Assembly: GCA_037447655.1 (NCBI GenBank)
Contig: JBBHKE010001818.1
Coordinates: 1 to 64,000 of the forward strand
Length of the DNA stretch: 64,000 nt
Origin: Zygnema cylindricum
Lineage: Eukaryota > Streptophyta > Zygnematophyceae > Zygnematales > Zygnemataceae
Direction of reading: 5' to 3'
The notes beneath the pieces are model-generated. The model ran no database searches. It saw only the letters and a program-made list of their open reading frames with translations, and was not told the DNA's origin. The position numbers were made by a program, and so were the translations under genes. The first letter of the stretch is position 1; each line of letters starts with the position of its first letter. Below, piece after piece: positions 23,701 through 35,800 of this stretch.

Positions 23701-24640
23701 CAGGCAAAACATAACAAACGATTCTGTATTTTCCTTCTAAACATTCACAAAATTTCTCTCAAAACTAAAAAAATGTAAAAAAAGATAGAAGTTACCTTCA
23801 AATAAGCCTTCATAAAATAAAAGAAAATATTAAAGATTAGTAAGGGCATAACCGGCTTGAAAAAAACTGACAAAAAAGTGAAAGGATAATAAGGGAGAAG
23901 TTAGCATGGGTCTCTAAAAAAATTATTTGCATTTTAGAGGAAATTGGCAATTTCCACGTCATACAGAGCCACTTTAGTAAGAGCGTAGGCTCTCTCCACG
24001 TCATCAATGGTGGAGTTGACTGGCAACAAAATGTTTGCCATTTCCGCCTTACACAATTAAAAAATGTAAGAAAACTTCGTGAAAGCGATGACGCGGGCGA
24101 AGTGCAATCCATGGCGGTGAAAGAGGATGCGACAGTGTCACAGATCGTTGTTGAAAGAATGGAGAGATTTTTAGGATGGCGACGATGTCGTCAGATTCCA
24201 CAGGGAACCGAAAAAAAAAGCGGCTTTGATTGGACAAAGGAAGCGTTACTCTGATTGGTCCAAGAAGATTTTATTTTGTGAGGTTTGTCCGCATTTGGCG
24301 TTACCTCACGACATATATCACCCACGCCAAATGATGTATATTTATTCTATTTTTGTCAATATGGTTACTCTATTTCATGTGCCATCATGGTAAAAAACCC
24401 ATATTACAGTTAAAAGTTACTCCTTTCAAAGGTCATTTTGGTATGTTTGGTTTATTTAAAATCAATATTTACGCTAAAACAGACGCGATCCCATATTAGA
24501 ATAAAATTTTAATGAAATTGCTACGAAGTTCCCTATTCTAACTGCATACGCGGAACGTTGAAAAAACAGTTACAAAGTTATTACGGGAATAAAGGCAAAC
24601 ACGTATTTTCGCCGTTGTACTGAAAACTTTTAGCATGGAT
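20790..24640. other. Unrecognised AT-rich interior of the 12.5-kb interval
   Basis: No known protein motif. The 21850-22120 stretch contains several short palindromic repeats around AACGATGACA and TCATCGTTG. A short minus-strand frame is listed separately. No DDE-type transposase was found on either strand. Confidence 0.4.
23934..24041 (-). CDS. Hypothetical 35-residue ORF
   Basis: ATG at 24041 to TAA at 23934. The product begins MANILLPVNSTIDDVERAYA and ends VALYDVEIANFL. Composition is balanced and amphipathic, unlike the low-complexity frames around it. It may be an exon of a captured or transposon gene. No family recognised; chance is possible at this length. Confidence 0.2.
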   Translation of the reverse strand: MANILLPVNSTIDDVERAYALTKVALYDVEIANFL

Positions 24641-24999
24641 ATTTAGGAAAATGTTCACACTGATGACGATGCTGTCGACGGACGAGAGTTATGCGAACGA
24701 CTTTTTTTCGATGTGATTGGGTCTTTTTGTCTAGTGCGATTTCACGTGTGAGAGTGACTCGTTTAAATCATTAAATGTACCTTTTTATTTAAAAAATACA
24801 ATATTGCACGGTCGGACGTCGTCCGTACTCCACACTATTTAACACGAACCTATATTAGAATGTTGTTACACTAATTAAACCCCACCTAAATTAGAATAAT
24901 GAAAAAATTAGAATCGATTACTCCATTTGATGTGATAGGGTCGAAATTTCGAGCGACCGAATTAGAGTAATTTACTCTAATTACGATGCGCGGTGTACT

Positions 25000-26460
25000 G
25001 TACTTTTTGCGCCAAAATGAATCCGAGATATGTGAAAGCTTTGAAAACGACAAAACAGACGCGATATTCGGCTCCTGTCAAAAAAAAAAAAAAATAGCTT
25101 GTCGGCAGACAAAACAGAAAGCATATCTCCTTCCTTGATCCGCGGAAAGGAATGCGTTACAAACGCAGCTTGTTTTTGCTTCTTTTCTTTACTATACCGT
25201 ACATTTTGGAAGTTGCTAAAATTTCATTTTAGCTGACGTGTAATCTGCTGGCATTATTTGTCGTCATAATCTGGATACATCGTATCTGCCAAATTGTCGT
25301 CTTGTGTAACCTCTCGTGTACACAAAAGCATATACCGTACATAAATATTTATAGTTGTACAACAACAGTACAGGGTCGCAAACAATATACCGGCATTTTG
25401 CGATGGACCGAATCAACGAAGGATCCTTACACGTGTGGCATTAGTATTTTTGGATATCACTTTCTCAAATTGAGTGGTTAGGGACAAACCAGCAGATTTA
25501 AGGTAAAGAATAATGCGCAATCGTATCTGAAAGGCTAACGCAAAATTTGGAGGAGATGTGCCTTTCCCACTCAAAACAAAACTGACCGCCGAAAAATACG
25601 GCACAATACGAAAAAAAATACTTCAGCGGGATATCAAATCAGGGCGCTGTTGATTGGTCAGAGATTAACTAACAAAAATATGCACGCAATGCCCACTGTA
25701 CGAGTCATCAAGTAGTACAAAAATTACCTCCGGTAGTACAGATATTGCGTTCAGAATTTGCAAGTTTGCATTCGAAGATTCTTTAAAGATTTTCAGCCTA
25801 GAATATTAACCTACGTGTATCCAACCAGAACGAGCCACGCAAATAAAAAGGGAATTACTAACGCGACCTAATGAAATGCACATGCCCCAGTAAACAAATC
25901 CGTACAGTTAATCAAACGCATAATGGAAGTCCGGCATTAACGCAAAAAGCCAAAAATCCTGAAAATAGCTTACCAATCCACTAAACGACAAAGAATATCC
26001 CCACATGAGCCAAAACGTTTCTCATCGGTATAGATACTCTTTAACCTATGTAACCATAGAAAAAACTTAATCATACAAAAAGACGACGGCGAAGAGACTA
26101 TGACACACCCATAACAGTGTCCGTCACAATGTTCCTATTCGAATTAACGGCCGGCGTAATTAGTTTTGTCTGCGTCGTTCAAAAGACTTAGGTCAACACA
26201 ATTCCAATTCAGTACACATCTACTGGATCCCGGCTTCGTGGAAGTACAATGGCCATTCGGAGTACGGACAGATGTCCTACTTGCTCCGTCAGCAAGTGCT
26301 ATTTTCTATGAATGTTCGTCGGGTACCTAAAACACTAACACAAACGACAAAAAAAAAAGGTTTTTAAGTTAGGAGATAAATCTTCCAGATATCTCGAAGG
26401 TCTCTCTCAATCCTTGTCATTCTTTTTTCTTTCTCTTTCACACACACACCAAAACATTCT
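25000..26460. other. No recognisable feature
   Basis: AT-rich sequence with a poly-A run near 25080. No coding or repeat structure supported. Confidence 0.4.
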
Positions 26461-26474
26461 CTTTTGCTTACATT

Positions 26475-26601
<127 letters not shown>

Positions 26602-26965
26602 TTTCGAAACATTTCGATCAAAAATTTCATCAAATTAATTGTCACGTCGCACAATTTTGTTCGATGTGACAGCCAAAAAATTTCATATACCCTATAAACC
26701 CCGAAATCACTACTATTTTCCTATGATGTAGGGTGTCGGAAAATTTTATTTCACAAGATCTTGCTAGATGTATAATGAATGTAAATATAGGTAAATTGCT
26801 TACTTTGTAATGTTCACTGGTAAATGGAGCCAGAAAATTAGCTCTTGTCAGTCACGCCTTTCTTGTGATGCATGTCACATATGTAATGGAAAAATTAAAT
26901 ATCAACTTGCCCTGAGTTTAAATTTGACTAGCCTGACCACTTTTTTTTGGGTGACTGCAAAACAG

Positions 26966-28384
26966 GGCTCCGGGAGAAACAAGAAGAATGGAAACATGTT
27001 CGAACGCTGGAAGTAAGGACAATCTCTTTTGCATTCCTGTTTTTTGTCAGCACTTGGGTGCAAACGTCAAATAGACATAGCATTGATGACATTGTGAGGA
27101 AGGCCTGCATTGCGGTTTAGGCTCAAAATGTTGTATTTCTCCAGTGAGGTCCACTGCATGCAAATTGATTTTTTTTTAGACGTCCAAGGTTACGATCCAC
27201 ACTTCTCCAACATACGACAACACATCAGAATTTCTGTTAGAAGGGTTCAACCATAACTTAATAATTAATTGCCAGAATAAGCTTATACACTCCGATCTCT
27301 CTTGTATCACCATCACTCCACTTCTCATAACGGCCCAGTTAATGTTTAAAGACACCTGGACTGTGCATCCAAACTGTAGAGCTTAACATCCTCCATATTC
27401 CCTCCGATCACCGTTGAGTCTGTGTTTCACGGTATGTAACTCGCTTAAGAAGGTTTTTTAGCGGTCTGGTCATGTTTTGTCTGAGAGCTTTTCTCTTGTG
27501 TTCTAATATTAGGAAGACAGTTTGTTTCAACCTCTGGTCTTAGCAGCACGATAATCACTGTAAGTGTGGCTCTAAGATGAGCCTCTATGGATTCATAGGA
27601 GGTTACTCAAACACTGGACAAGTGAGGATAACGACCTGTCCTTCTTTAAATTCTACGGAATAGTTTTAAAGTGATTTTAGCTTTATAAAAGAGTGAAAGC
27701 CTAAATCAGGTCTGACTTGTTACATCGTGGCAAAGCATATAGTTGTTTCGTCGCATTTGTCAACAAAACAGAATAGAGCAGTTTTTTCTTTCATGTTTTG
27801 GAAGAATTTACTGCAAAAATGATGCTGCACTTGGTTGATGGCAAGAACTGGTTGATGTCCGACTTTAAAAGCTAATACCCTGTTTCGCTATTAGAGTTGA
27901 TGATTTTTTCACCTCTTAAATCAACTTTTCTCTGTGCACACGGTTGTGATGGAAAGGTAAGATTATTGCCTTTCGTTTGGCTGTCTTTTGACGGAATTTG
28001 GACATGTGTGCACGTAGCAAAGTTGATTTACGTGACGGAAAAAACATGAACGATAATAACGATATTCGGTGTATTAAGACCTTGCAAGGCAGGACGGTTT
28101 CTAGGCTCTGCTTGTCTTAAAAGTTGAGTTTTAATGTTACCACTTCACTCCTTGGTCGTGGTATGAATTGTATTTGTGAAGGAATTTTGCTTACAGGTGT
28201 GGCTCCTGTGCGATTTTATCCAGAGAATAGTACGTTTGTTTTAAATTTATTCAGTAAAATTGAGCTTTTCTTTTGTCCTTTTTTGTCTGAAAACAGGTGT
28301 TTTGATTGCCAAGGCTTTGGCCTGGTGAGCTGTCCCAACTGCGGGAAAGGAGGATTGACGCCGGAACAGCGTGGTGAACGATAA
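26966..28384 (+). CDS. DnaJ-type zinc-finger protein, last two exons
   Basis: Exon 26966-27012 follows TGCAAAACAG and encodes GSGRNKKNGNMFERW plus AA, ending at GTAAGG. Exon 28297-28384 follows CTGAAAACAG and completes Lys, then CFDCQGFGLVSCPNCGKGG and ends TPEQRGER-stop. Joined, this gives a CXXCXGXG-X3-CXXCGKGG zinc-binding half-site. It is typical of small plant DnaJ cysteine-rich proteins, many of them plastid thiol/assembly factors. The role here is inferred from the family only. The 5' exons with the transit peptide and first CXXC pair were not found; a CDACHIC stretch near 26860 could belong to one, but no legal splice joins it in frame. Confidence 0.6.
27890..28058. mobile_element. 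Short inverted-repeat element in the DnaJ gene intron
   Basis: Imperfect inverted ends: TATTAGAGTTGATGATTTTTTC...AAATCAACTTT on the left and AAAGTTGATTT...ATGAACGATAATAACG on the right. Related to the element at 32854-33013. Confidence 0.5.
28197..28229 (+). other. Possible 33-nt cryptic/poison exon
   Basis: Flanked by TTGCTTACAG and GTACGT. Spliced between the two DnaJ exons it would encode K-CGSC, then run into a stop created at its downstream junction (TA joined to G). It mimics the true exon start, which also reads K-CXXC. It may be chance. Confidence 0.25.
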
Positions 28385-29850
28385 AATAATGTGGTGTTTT
28401 TTTATCTTTTCAGGTTATTTGTGAATTGTCAGCTGGAGCATTGATGTCTTGACAACCTATGTTTTGTTTTTGTGTGCATATTATGCCATTATCCATAGAA
28501 GGTTATTTTTCTTTTATGTGCCTTTATAATTTTTTTTTTCATTAAATTCTTAAAAAGTTGTCTTTATCTTTTTATTGTTTGATTGTATCAGTGCTATTAA
28601 ATTGTACTTGTTTATGTAATCATCATAGGGACAGTGAAAATAGTGTCTTTTCTAGTGATTGCAGTAGACTTATGGACACCTACAGACTAGGGATTTTACT
28701 TGAAAACAATAAACAGAATTTAATGGTGGTGGTCCAAAGATCGTCGTCACTATGACCACCTTTGAATAGCATCTTCTCCCAGCGAGCCAAATCATGATCT
28801 TCATGTATACCCTTCAAATCTAAAAGCCCAAAAAACTGATCACATAATCTGAACGGTCAAAATGGAAACGTGTTACAAGTGCTAGAGAGAGTGGGATGCA
28901 ACTTCAAATTGTATTACTTGTTTCATGGGCCAAAGAAGATAAATATGCTTAAAGAAATGTTTGTAAGAGTGAAACGATTAGACACACATGCACACCGACC
29001 GGCTACTTTTGGGTTTAAAAAACCCTAAAAAAATAAAATAGCTGGAATGTTTTGTCGTTTTTTCTATAAACAATATTGTGTTTAACCATATAGAGTTCCT
29101 GGAAGCATTCGATTTGTATCTCTTTTAATGTCCAATGATAGTTAAAACACCTTACGTGTGCAACCAGGCTAGATGAAGGCTGTCGAAAAAATGACATCCC
29201 ATAACAAATTTTCCATGTGGTTGCAACTCTTTTTTCCCTACATCATCCTCCACAACAAGTATAGGCTACTTAACTTTGTATTCGATTGTTTGGAGTCCGA
29301 CACGTAGGCTTGTGGGTGATCTTGGAGGATCAGCAATCACTAGAAGGTCAATGAGTGCAAGACTTGCATCCACGCAGCTCTGACATAAACAATCCATAGA
29401 TTTTTTTGTCAAAAGAAGACAGGCTTTTCAAAAAGTTCGTGAGAAAGACATCTATGCAGCCATCATCACCATCACCATTGTCACCATATTCTATAGACCA
29501 TATTCTATAGGCCATAGACAAGATAAACACTTTTGCTTGTATAAACCATCTGCCTGATCTCCCTTTCACAGCCATCAACTGTATTTAACAGTTAAAAATA
29601 ATATCTCCAAACATTAATTCAGTGACCTGTAAAATCTTTAACTCCAACGTTTACTAGGTACATCCTGAAATATGAAAGTTTCTAACATTTGCTAATTTAC
29701 ACTGTCAACAAATAGACTTGGAATAATCTGAATGTCATAACTACATGCGTTCCGCGGCAAAAACATAAAACTATAACCTCTGCTCAAAATGAGGGACCCT
29801 AAAAGGGACAAAAATAGCTATCAGTTAAATAGGCATCAACTGATACTGAA
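28385..29850. other. 3' flanks of two convergent genes
   Basis: Contains the 3' regions of the DnaJ gene (+) and the ankyrin gene (-). T-rich runs follow the DnaJ stop. No other feature seen apart from a duplicated CATATTCTATAG near 29485-29515. Confidence 0.4.
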
Positions 29851-29851
29851 T

Positions 29852-32800
29852 TCATCTCGCCTGAACTGAAGATTTAAGAGTGCTAGCAATTTCGTCCTCG
29901 TCTAATGGACTGGGAACAAGGCTAAACCACCCTTCATCTCTATACGACTTTTGCCCCGGCCGTGGTGCAAACGGCAATTTCCCATCTCCTAACCCTAATA
30001 AACTCAAGCAACCTTCACTTGCTGATCTGGACATCCCACCAAGAGACTGTTTTTTCAAAGCACTTTGGACAGGAAATTCGGCTGGTCGATTGTCATTCTC
30101 TGTCCGTCTCAGCTCAAGAGCGTCACTCTCAGATTCTAACAGTTGCAAATTAGGAAACGAATCCGTCTTTCTACCTAATCCAAAACCTTGACCTCGAATT
30201 CGAGGTCGAGATCTTTGCGCTCGAGATTTTTCAACTACATAAGCTGACCCTGGTTGTGAATCCCTGCGAAGGTCCATGAATCTTAATGATTCCAATGGGA
30301 CGCAAGCTAAACAACCAGAAGTCAAAGATTCACAAGTCTCAGGTGGATGCTGGTTTACACTGTCACATCTTCGGCAAAAATTTAAAGCAGCTTGCATTTT
30401 TTCACACTTTATAGAACAGGGCTGTGAAAGACAACTATGAGATCCTCGTCGAAAACCCCCGAATGATCTCATACCTCTATGCACCATCGATGCTGACTTA
30501 GTGAGACCGGAAGTGGCAGCAGTTGCCTCCCATCTGTTCTCACTGTCAATCCTCTCAAAATTGTTATGGCTTCCCATCGAAGTATTTGGCAACCAATGAT
30601 GTGGAAGCATCTCCTTCGAAACAGGAGAGTCGGCCGGAGAGCTGTTCGCATCCCATCCTGACCATCCATATGGAGAAGGAGGTGGGCCCATTCTCTCTTC
30701 ATCGAGCCTCAAGCTTACGCTGGAAGCTTCCTTCCGACAAGCCTCAAGCAACACCATCGACTGCAACAAAAAAAAAAGAATTGCGATGAGCGATGTGCAC
30801 AATTGAAAATGCACAGAGGTGGTTCACAAACTCGCACATGATCATGACGTCCATATTTTATGACACCTTGTTTCTTTCAGCATAGTGCTGATGTTTTCAA
30901 AAATACAAGGCTCTTCAGCCTGCCAAAAGGGGGCAGCCTGGAAGGAAGCCACCCTCTGGGAAAAATGCGAAACTGGATGAAATATGCGCACACAGTAATG
31001 ATGCAAAAGCTTTCAGTTTCCTTGGTTCCAAGTTGTTGTCAAATGCGAACAAAAGTAACTCAGCATTGATTGCTGATACAAATGTAAAGGACGAAGTCAG
31101 AAAAAAAAATACCACAGTTAAAACTAATGGAAGTATGAATGTGTGTGTGTGTGCGTGCATTTGTGCATGTGAGTGTGTCAACTACTCTACTGATTCCTGG
31201 GTTTACCGAGAAGTAAATTCGATGCCCTGATGTGCACGCAAAAAAAAAAAAAAAAAAAACCTCAATCCTTGCAGCAAGATAGAAAAGGCGTCTGTTGAAC
31301 ACTCGAAACCACAGAACATTAAAGCAAAACACACACCAAGAAAACAAAAACAAAAACCGAAATAAAAAACACAACAATAAATGCTGGCTCAAAGCACACA
31401 TGGCCTCACTTATGATTCCTGCTGCTGTCTGCGCCCTGCCTATGGCTGATCCTGGACCCCGTTTGGTCGTTCCCCACTCCTCCAGAAGCGGTCCCTGAGC
31501 ATTTGACTTGCACTGCAGAATGTCACAAAGCGACACAAGCAATTGCGCTAAGAAACGGGAATGGTGGACACCTGCGCTACAGCGTTCTAGCACACCACTA
31601 ATAGTTTGGATATTCTTCAAACACTTGTGGACAACTGCGCTACAGGAAACGAAGATGTGCTCCAGCACACCATTAATAGCTTCGATATTCTTCAAACACT
31701 GGTGAACAACTCGCTACAGGCAGCAGGGATGTGCTGAAGCACACCATTAATGGTGTGGATATAGTCAAACATGCAAGCCTCCTTGGCAAGAAAGCTCGGG
31801 CGAACATGGAACAAAAAAAAGGCAGAGATTGGTTACAGCTTGAGCTGTATCCAAGCTGAGCACCGAGGGACCTTCAAAGTGTATCCACCAAGCGATCTCT
31901 GACAATTAGGTCTTTTGAGAGATATATGCCCATCGCAGTTGCTTTCATACAGATGATGTGATGCCTCCCAAGTAAAGCCACTACAACTGGGTAAAATATC
32001 ATCTGAGAAGGGACTCAATGCCCAGGTCATGAGTTGCCTTGCAGAAATCACATGATGATCTAGTTGCTTTGACAAAAGCCGATGTATAAAAAGGATGGAT
32101 ACATCTGCAGGTTCTTTTGTTAAACAACTCAGTAGCTTAAACAAGCCTTAACAAAGTGCACTGATTGCCTATCAACAAAATTCGTACCAATGCGTTCCGC
32201 AGGTAGGTACAGAAAAATCTCTCACTGCCTTCAAGTTACAATAATCAAGAACTGGTTTGCAAGAAGCACACAGCCGCTCTTCTGGCTCTGGCTACACGAA
32301 TTATCCCAGGATATAATGAGTTTTAAACAGATTTTGCTTCGCTCAAACTACAAAAGCATGCCGAATAAAGAGAAACGTCAAACTACGGTAGATTGACTTT
32401 TCAAGTAGGTAAGCTACACCAGGCGGTTGCATGTATAACTGCATCGAATATTCTAATCACTGTGGAAAGGAAACCTAAGCCTTTGGGCACCACAAAGATA
32501 CGGCAAAAAGTATTTTCCGATGACGAATAGCACTACTATTTCACACCGAGAATTTCCACTATTCAAAACAGAACGTGTAGATGCCCTAAACTAGGGGAAT
32601 ATAGCCATGTTATTTTTTTTACATTTTCTATACATTGGACTAGCCAAAACCTATCGACGATCATCCCGGCTTAGTATCCCTACATCAGAGGGTCGAATGC
32701 AATCACACAAATCTCCTGAAGCACACACATTATAATGGAAGGCCGGCCACACTCAGATGCTATTGACAGCACACAATCCAAACATCTAATGCACTCAAAC

Positions 32801-35800
32801 ACTAATTCATTTATTAGCATGTCTGAACAGGAGACTACACCTTGTACCGTTATTAGCGTTAACGCTTTTTTTGCCACTCAAATCAACTTATCTCAGCGCA
32901 AAATTGTCGGATTGTTAATCTGACAGTTTGAAAGGCACAGATCATATTGGCAGACTCGGACACGTGGGCATAGAGAAAAGTTGATTGAATGGCAAAAAAA
33001 AACATTAACGCTATGATGATACATGGAATAGTTTAATATACCCAAATCCGAAAAATCATGCAGAACACTCATGGTTGCCTATGACCAAACATGCAACTGT
33101 GCTGCACCTACAGTTAAATCTGTTTAATGGTGTGACAAGGGTATTTTCAAAAGGTGATTTCATCTGGGTCAATCAAAGCATTTCTACTGCATAAGAACAT
33201 GCTAAGAACCATCAATAATGCGGACCTTGACATGAGTGGCGCAATTGCAGTTTCCAATTCATAACTACCTCAGAACCAATCACGAGAAACAATGTCTCTA
33301 CCATAAGGACTGAACTGCATTTGTATGCAAAAACTCACCGTAACTCCTCGTCAAGTCAGAAATATCTTCCTACAATAAAAGGCTGTGTATTACACTGGGG
33401 CAGGAGCCTCTAAGTTTTCTAAAATAAGGTATGAATTCTGGCATGAACATTAGCTCTGAGAACAGAAGAAAACACTAACTTTCGAGCCACTGACAATTCA
33501 TGGAACTAGCAATTTTATTGATCTTCGTATACGACTTTTGAAACATTGATAACACAGATTTTCCATCAGCAATCTACATGTAGCTACACACGACAACTCT
33601 TGATGACTTCAGACGGAACACAAAATTGCACACACTGTATTGAATAGGTCAATTACTTAACCGTTGGTTATGCAGCATTATTACCATATGTTGGATAAAT
33701 CTCAATGGTTATAGATCCCAATGACTCGTATGAATCGAAAAAAAGGCATAGCAACTAGATTTGAAGGCATTCATCTACACTTGTGAGAACTTCGGACAGG
33801 AATTATAAGTAAGTAATACTAAGTAATAAGTACAGTAGTACTAAGTATTGTAAGTATTTTTATTAGTGTTTCTATCATTACATTCAGACATGAGAATGGT
33901 TAACAAGATTATGTACCTTATGTTTTGCCAGCTGCTTCTCCAGGTGAGCTCTTTCGCGTTCAACCTCCAGTCGAGCCACTTCTTGTGCCGCTAGTGCCTC
34001 CCTCAGCCGCGATACTTCTTCCAATGCCTTCTCTGCTCGGGCCTTTTCCTGTTCAAGGGCTGCTTCGAGGGCTTGCATCTTATTTCTTTCCTCAAGTAGC
34101 AACTCCTGCTCTGCCTGCAGTGCTAATGTCAACTCTTTCACTTTTCCATCAATATCAACATCTGTTGGCCCTACCATCTTATCCGGCATCCGCTCAGTTG
34201 GACTCAAAGTGTCAGGTTCTAAATCACAACTTTTAAATTCCGTCTCACCAATTGAAATACTGCTTGAGACAACCAACACTTGCACTTTATCAGGACTTCC
34301 ATTGTCATGGGGCTGCTGATCTCTGTCATCAGTGGATGCTTCCACATGCTTTTCTGCAACCTGGGCATCGTCAGAATGTAGAACAGCCCTCAACCAGGAT
34401 GAGCAAGACTTTCCTCCAGATTCTGGCCTTTCTCCATCACTAGAAACAGTATCCTGACTCTTCTGCTGCTTGTTGCCAACATTCTTCTTTTTCTTCCAAG
34501 TTTCTGTTCTCGTCGAACCAGTTTGAGGGCCTCGAAATTGACTGGAATCTTTTGTGACAGGTTCATTGACTGTATGTTCCCGACGCTTAGAGCTTTCTAC
34601 TGGCTTATGCAATGCCCGTGCATTCGATCTCGTATCCACTCTGATCCATTCGTTTCCTTCCTCTCCTTGTAATACAGATGATGTGATGACACCATCATGA
34701 TATTCAACTGCTGAGCTGTTGGAGTCGTCTAATCCAATATTAACACTGTGATCATGCTTCCCAGCTTCTACTTTACATTCCACATCAGTGTCTGACAACA
34801 CTTGAGCATTACTTGATTTTCTCAAGGTCTCAGCAGCCATAATCTCGAAGATGTCATCATTGTCCGCGATTGCCTCCAAAGTTGTGACGACAGAAACAGC
34901 AGAGGAAGACGATGAGGACAAGGACAAGGACCGTGAAACTCTTTCAGATTGAGGCTCCTCATCAGAAGACTGTCTACCTTCAGCCTTCTTGCATCCTGTA
35001 CGAGCACAACCTTTCTGCTTTTTCTCCTTTCGCTTGTCTTTATGTTTATGGCACCCAATTTGAGCAACTGGTGGACCAGGTCCTTTAATAGGCTCATTAA
35101 ACAAGCTCAGCAGTTCAGCTTGTCTCCGTGCAACCTCTTCCTCAAGTGCAATCCATCTTGCCTCCTGCAGTTTCGGTCATAACAAAGGAACGCCAAATTA
35201 TAGAAAATGAAAAGTAGAACTGACAAACGAAACTCACTCAAGCAGCAGAGCATCAATAATTGCACTAACTTTGATGGATGATGTTAGCACGTCATAGCAT
35301 TGAACTGAAGCGCTGTTTAAAAGGAATCACAATATGCCTCTAAGGAAGGTTGAAAGGATAAAGCATACAGCTGACCATCAGTGTGAGCTACAAAAACATC
35401 ACAGTTTTGCAACTGCGATGCAGCCTTCAAAGTGTGTGTATTACATTACATTGCAATTGCTCTCAGAGTATTAGCAAGAAAGTCTTATCACCTCCAATGC
35501 ACAACTACCATCAGGAACAAAGAAAAACCGCAGAGCCTAACAGTGAGTCCGATCTGTGTTCAGCTTACAAGTACTGAAGCGGATTCTGTTCCTTTCAGAG
35601 CTTCCATATATGCTGTTTTCCCTTTTCGACAACGCCGAGTCAGATCTGCTCCATTATTGCATAGGACCTCTCTGCACATACATTGTCTCCGAATCATGAA
35701 GATTGTGAAGATGATAGGTAGTGGTATATTTAAGAGGCACACAGTGAGGAAGTGCAGCAAAAGACAATCACGGGGAAAAACCAACAAAAGGAAATAATGT

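Larger units (their letters stand above)
12482..24995. mobile_element. 12.5-kb interval bounded by inverted-repeat element ends (M3)
   Basis: The left end at 12482 reads CACCGCGAATCGTAATTAGA; the right end at 24995 reads TCTAATTACGATGCGCGGTG, complementary except for one base. Flanking TA lies at 12480-12481 and 24996-24997. The left ~135 bp and right ~230 bp match the two halves of the complete 499-bp element at 53190-53688. The interval holds two copies of a 1.9-kb segment, a copia insertion and ~4 kb of unrecognised sequence. It could be a large element or two separate broken ends. Confidence 0.45.
30761..33916 (-). other. Large intron 10 of the ankyrin gene
   Basis: 3156 bp, while the other introns are 93-507 bp. 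Donor AAG|GTACAT and acceptor TTGTTGCAG. It holds a poly-A run near 31240, a three-unit minisatellite and an inverted-repeat element. No extra exon was recognised. Confidence 0.75.
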
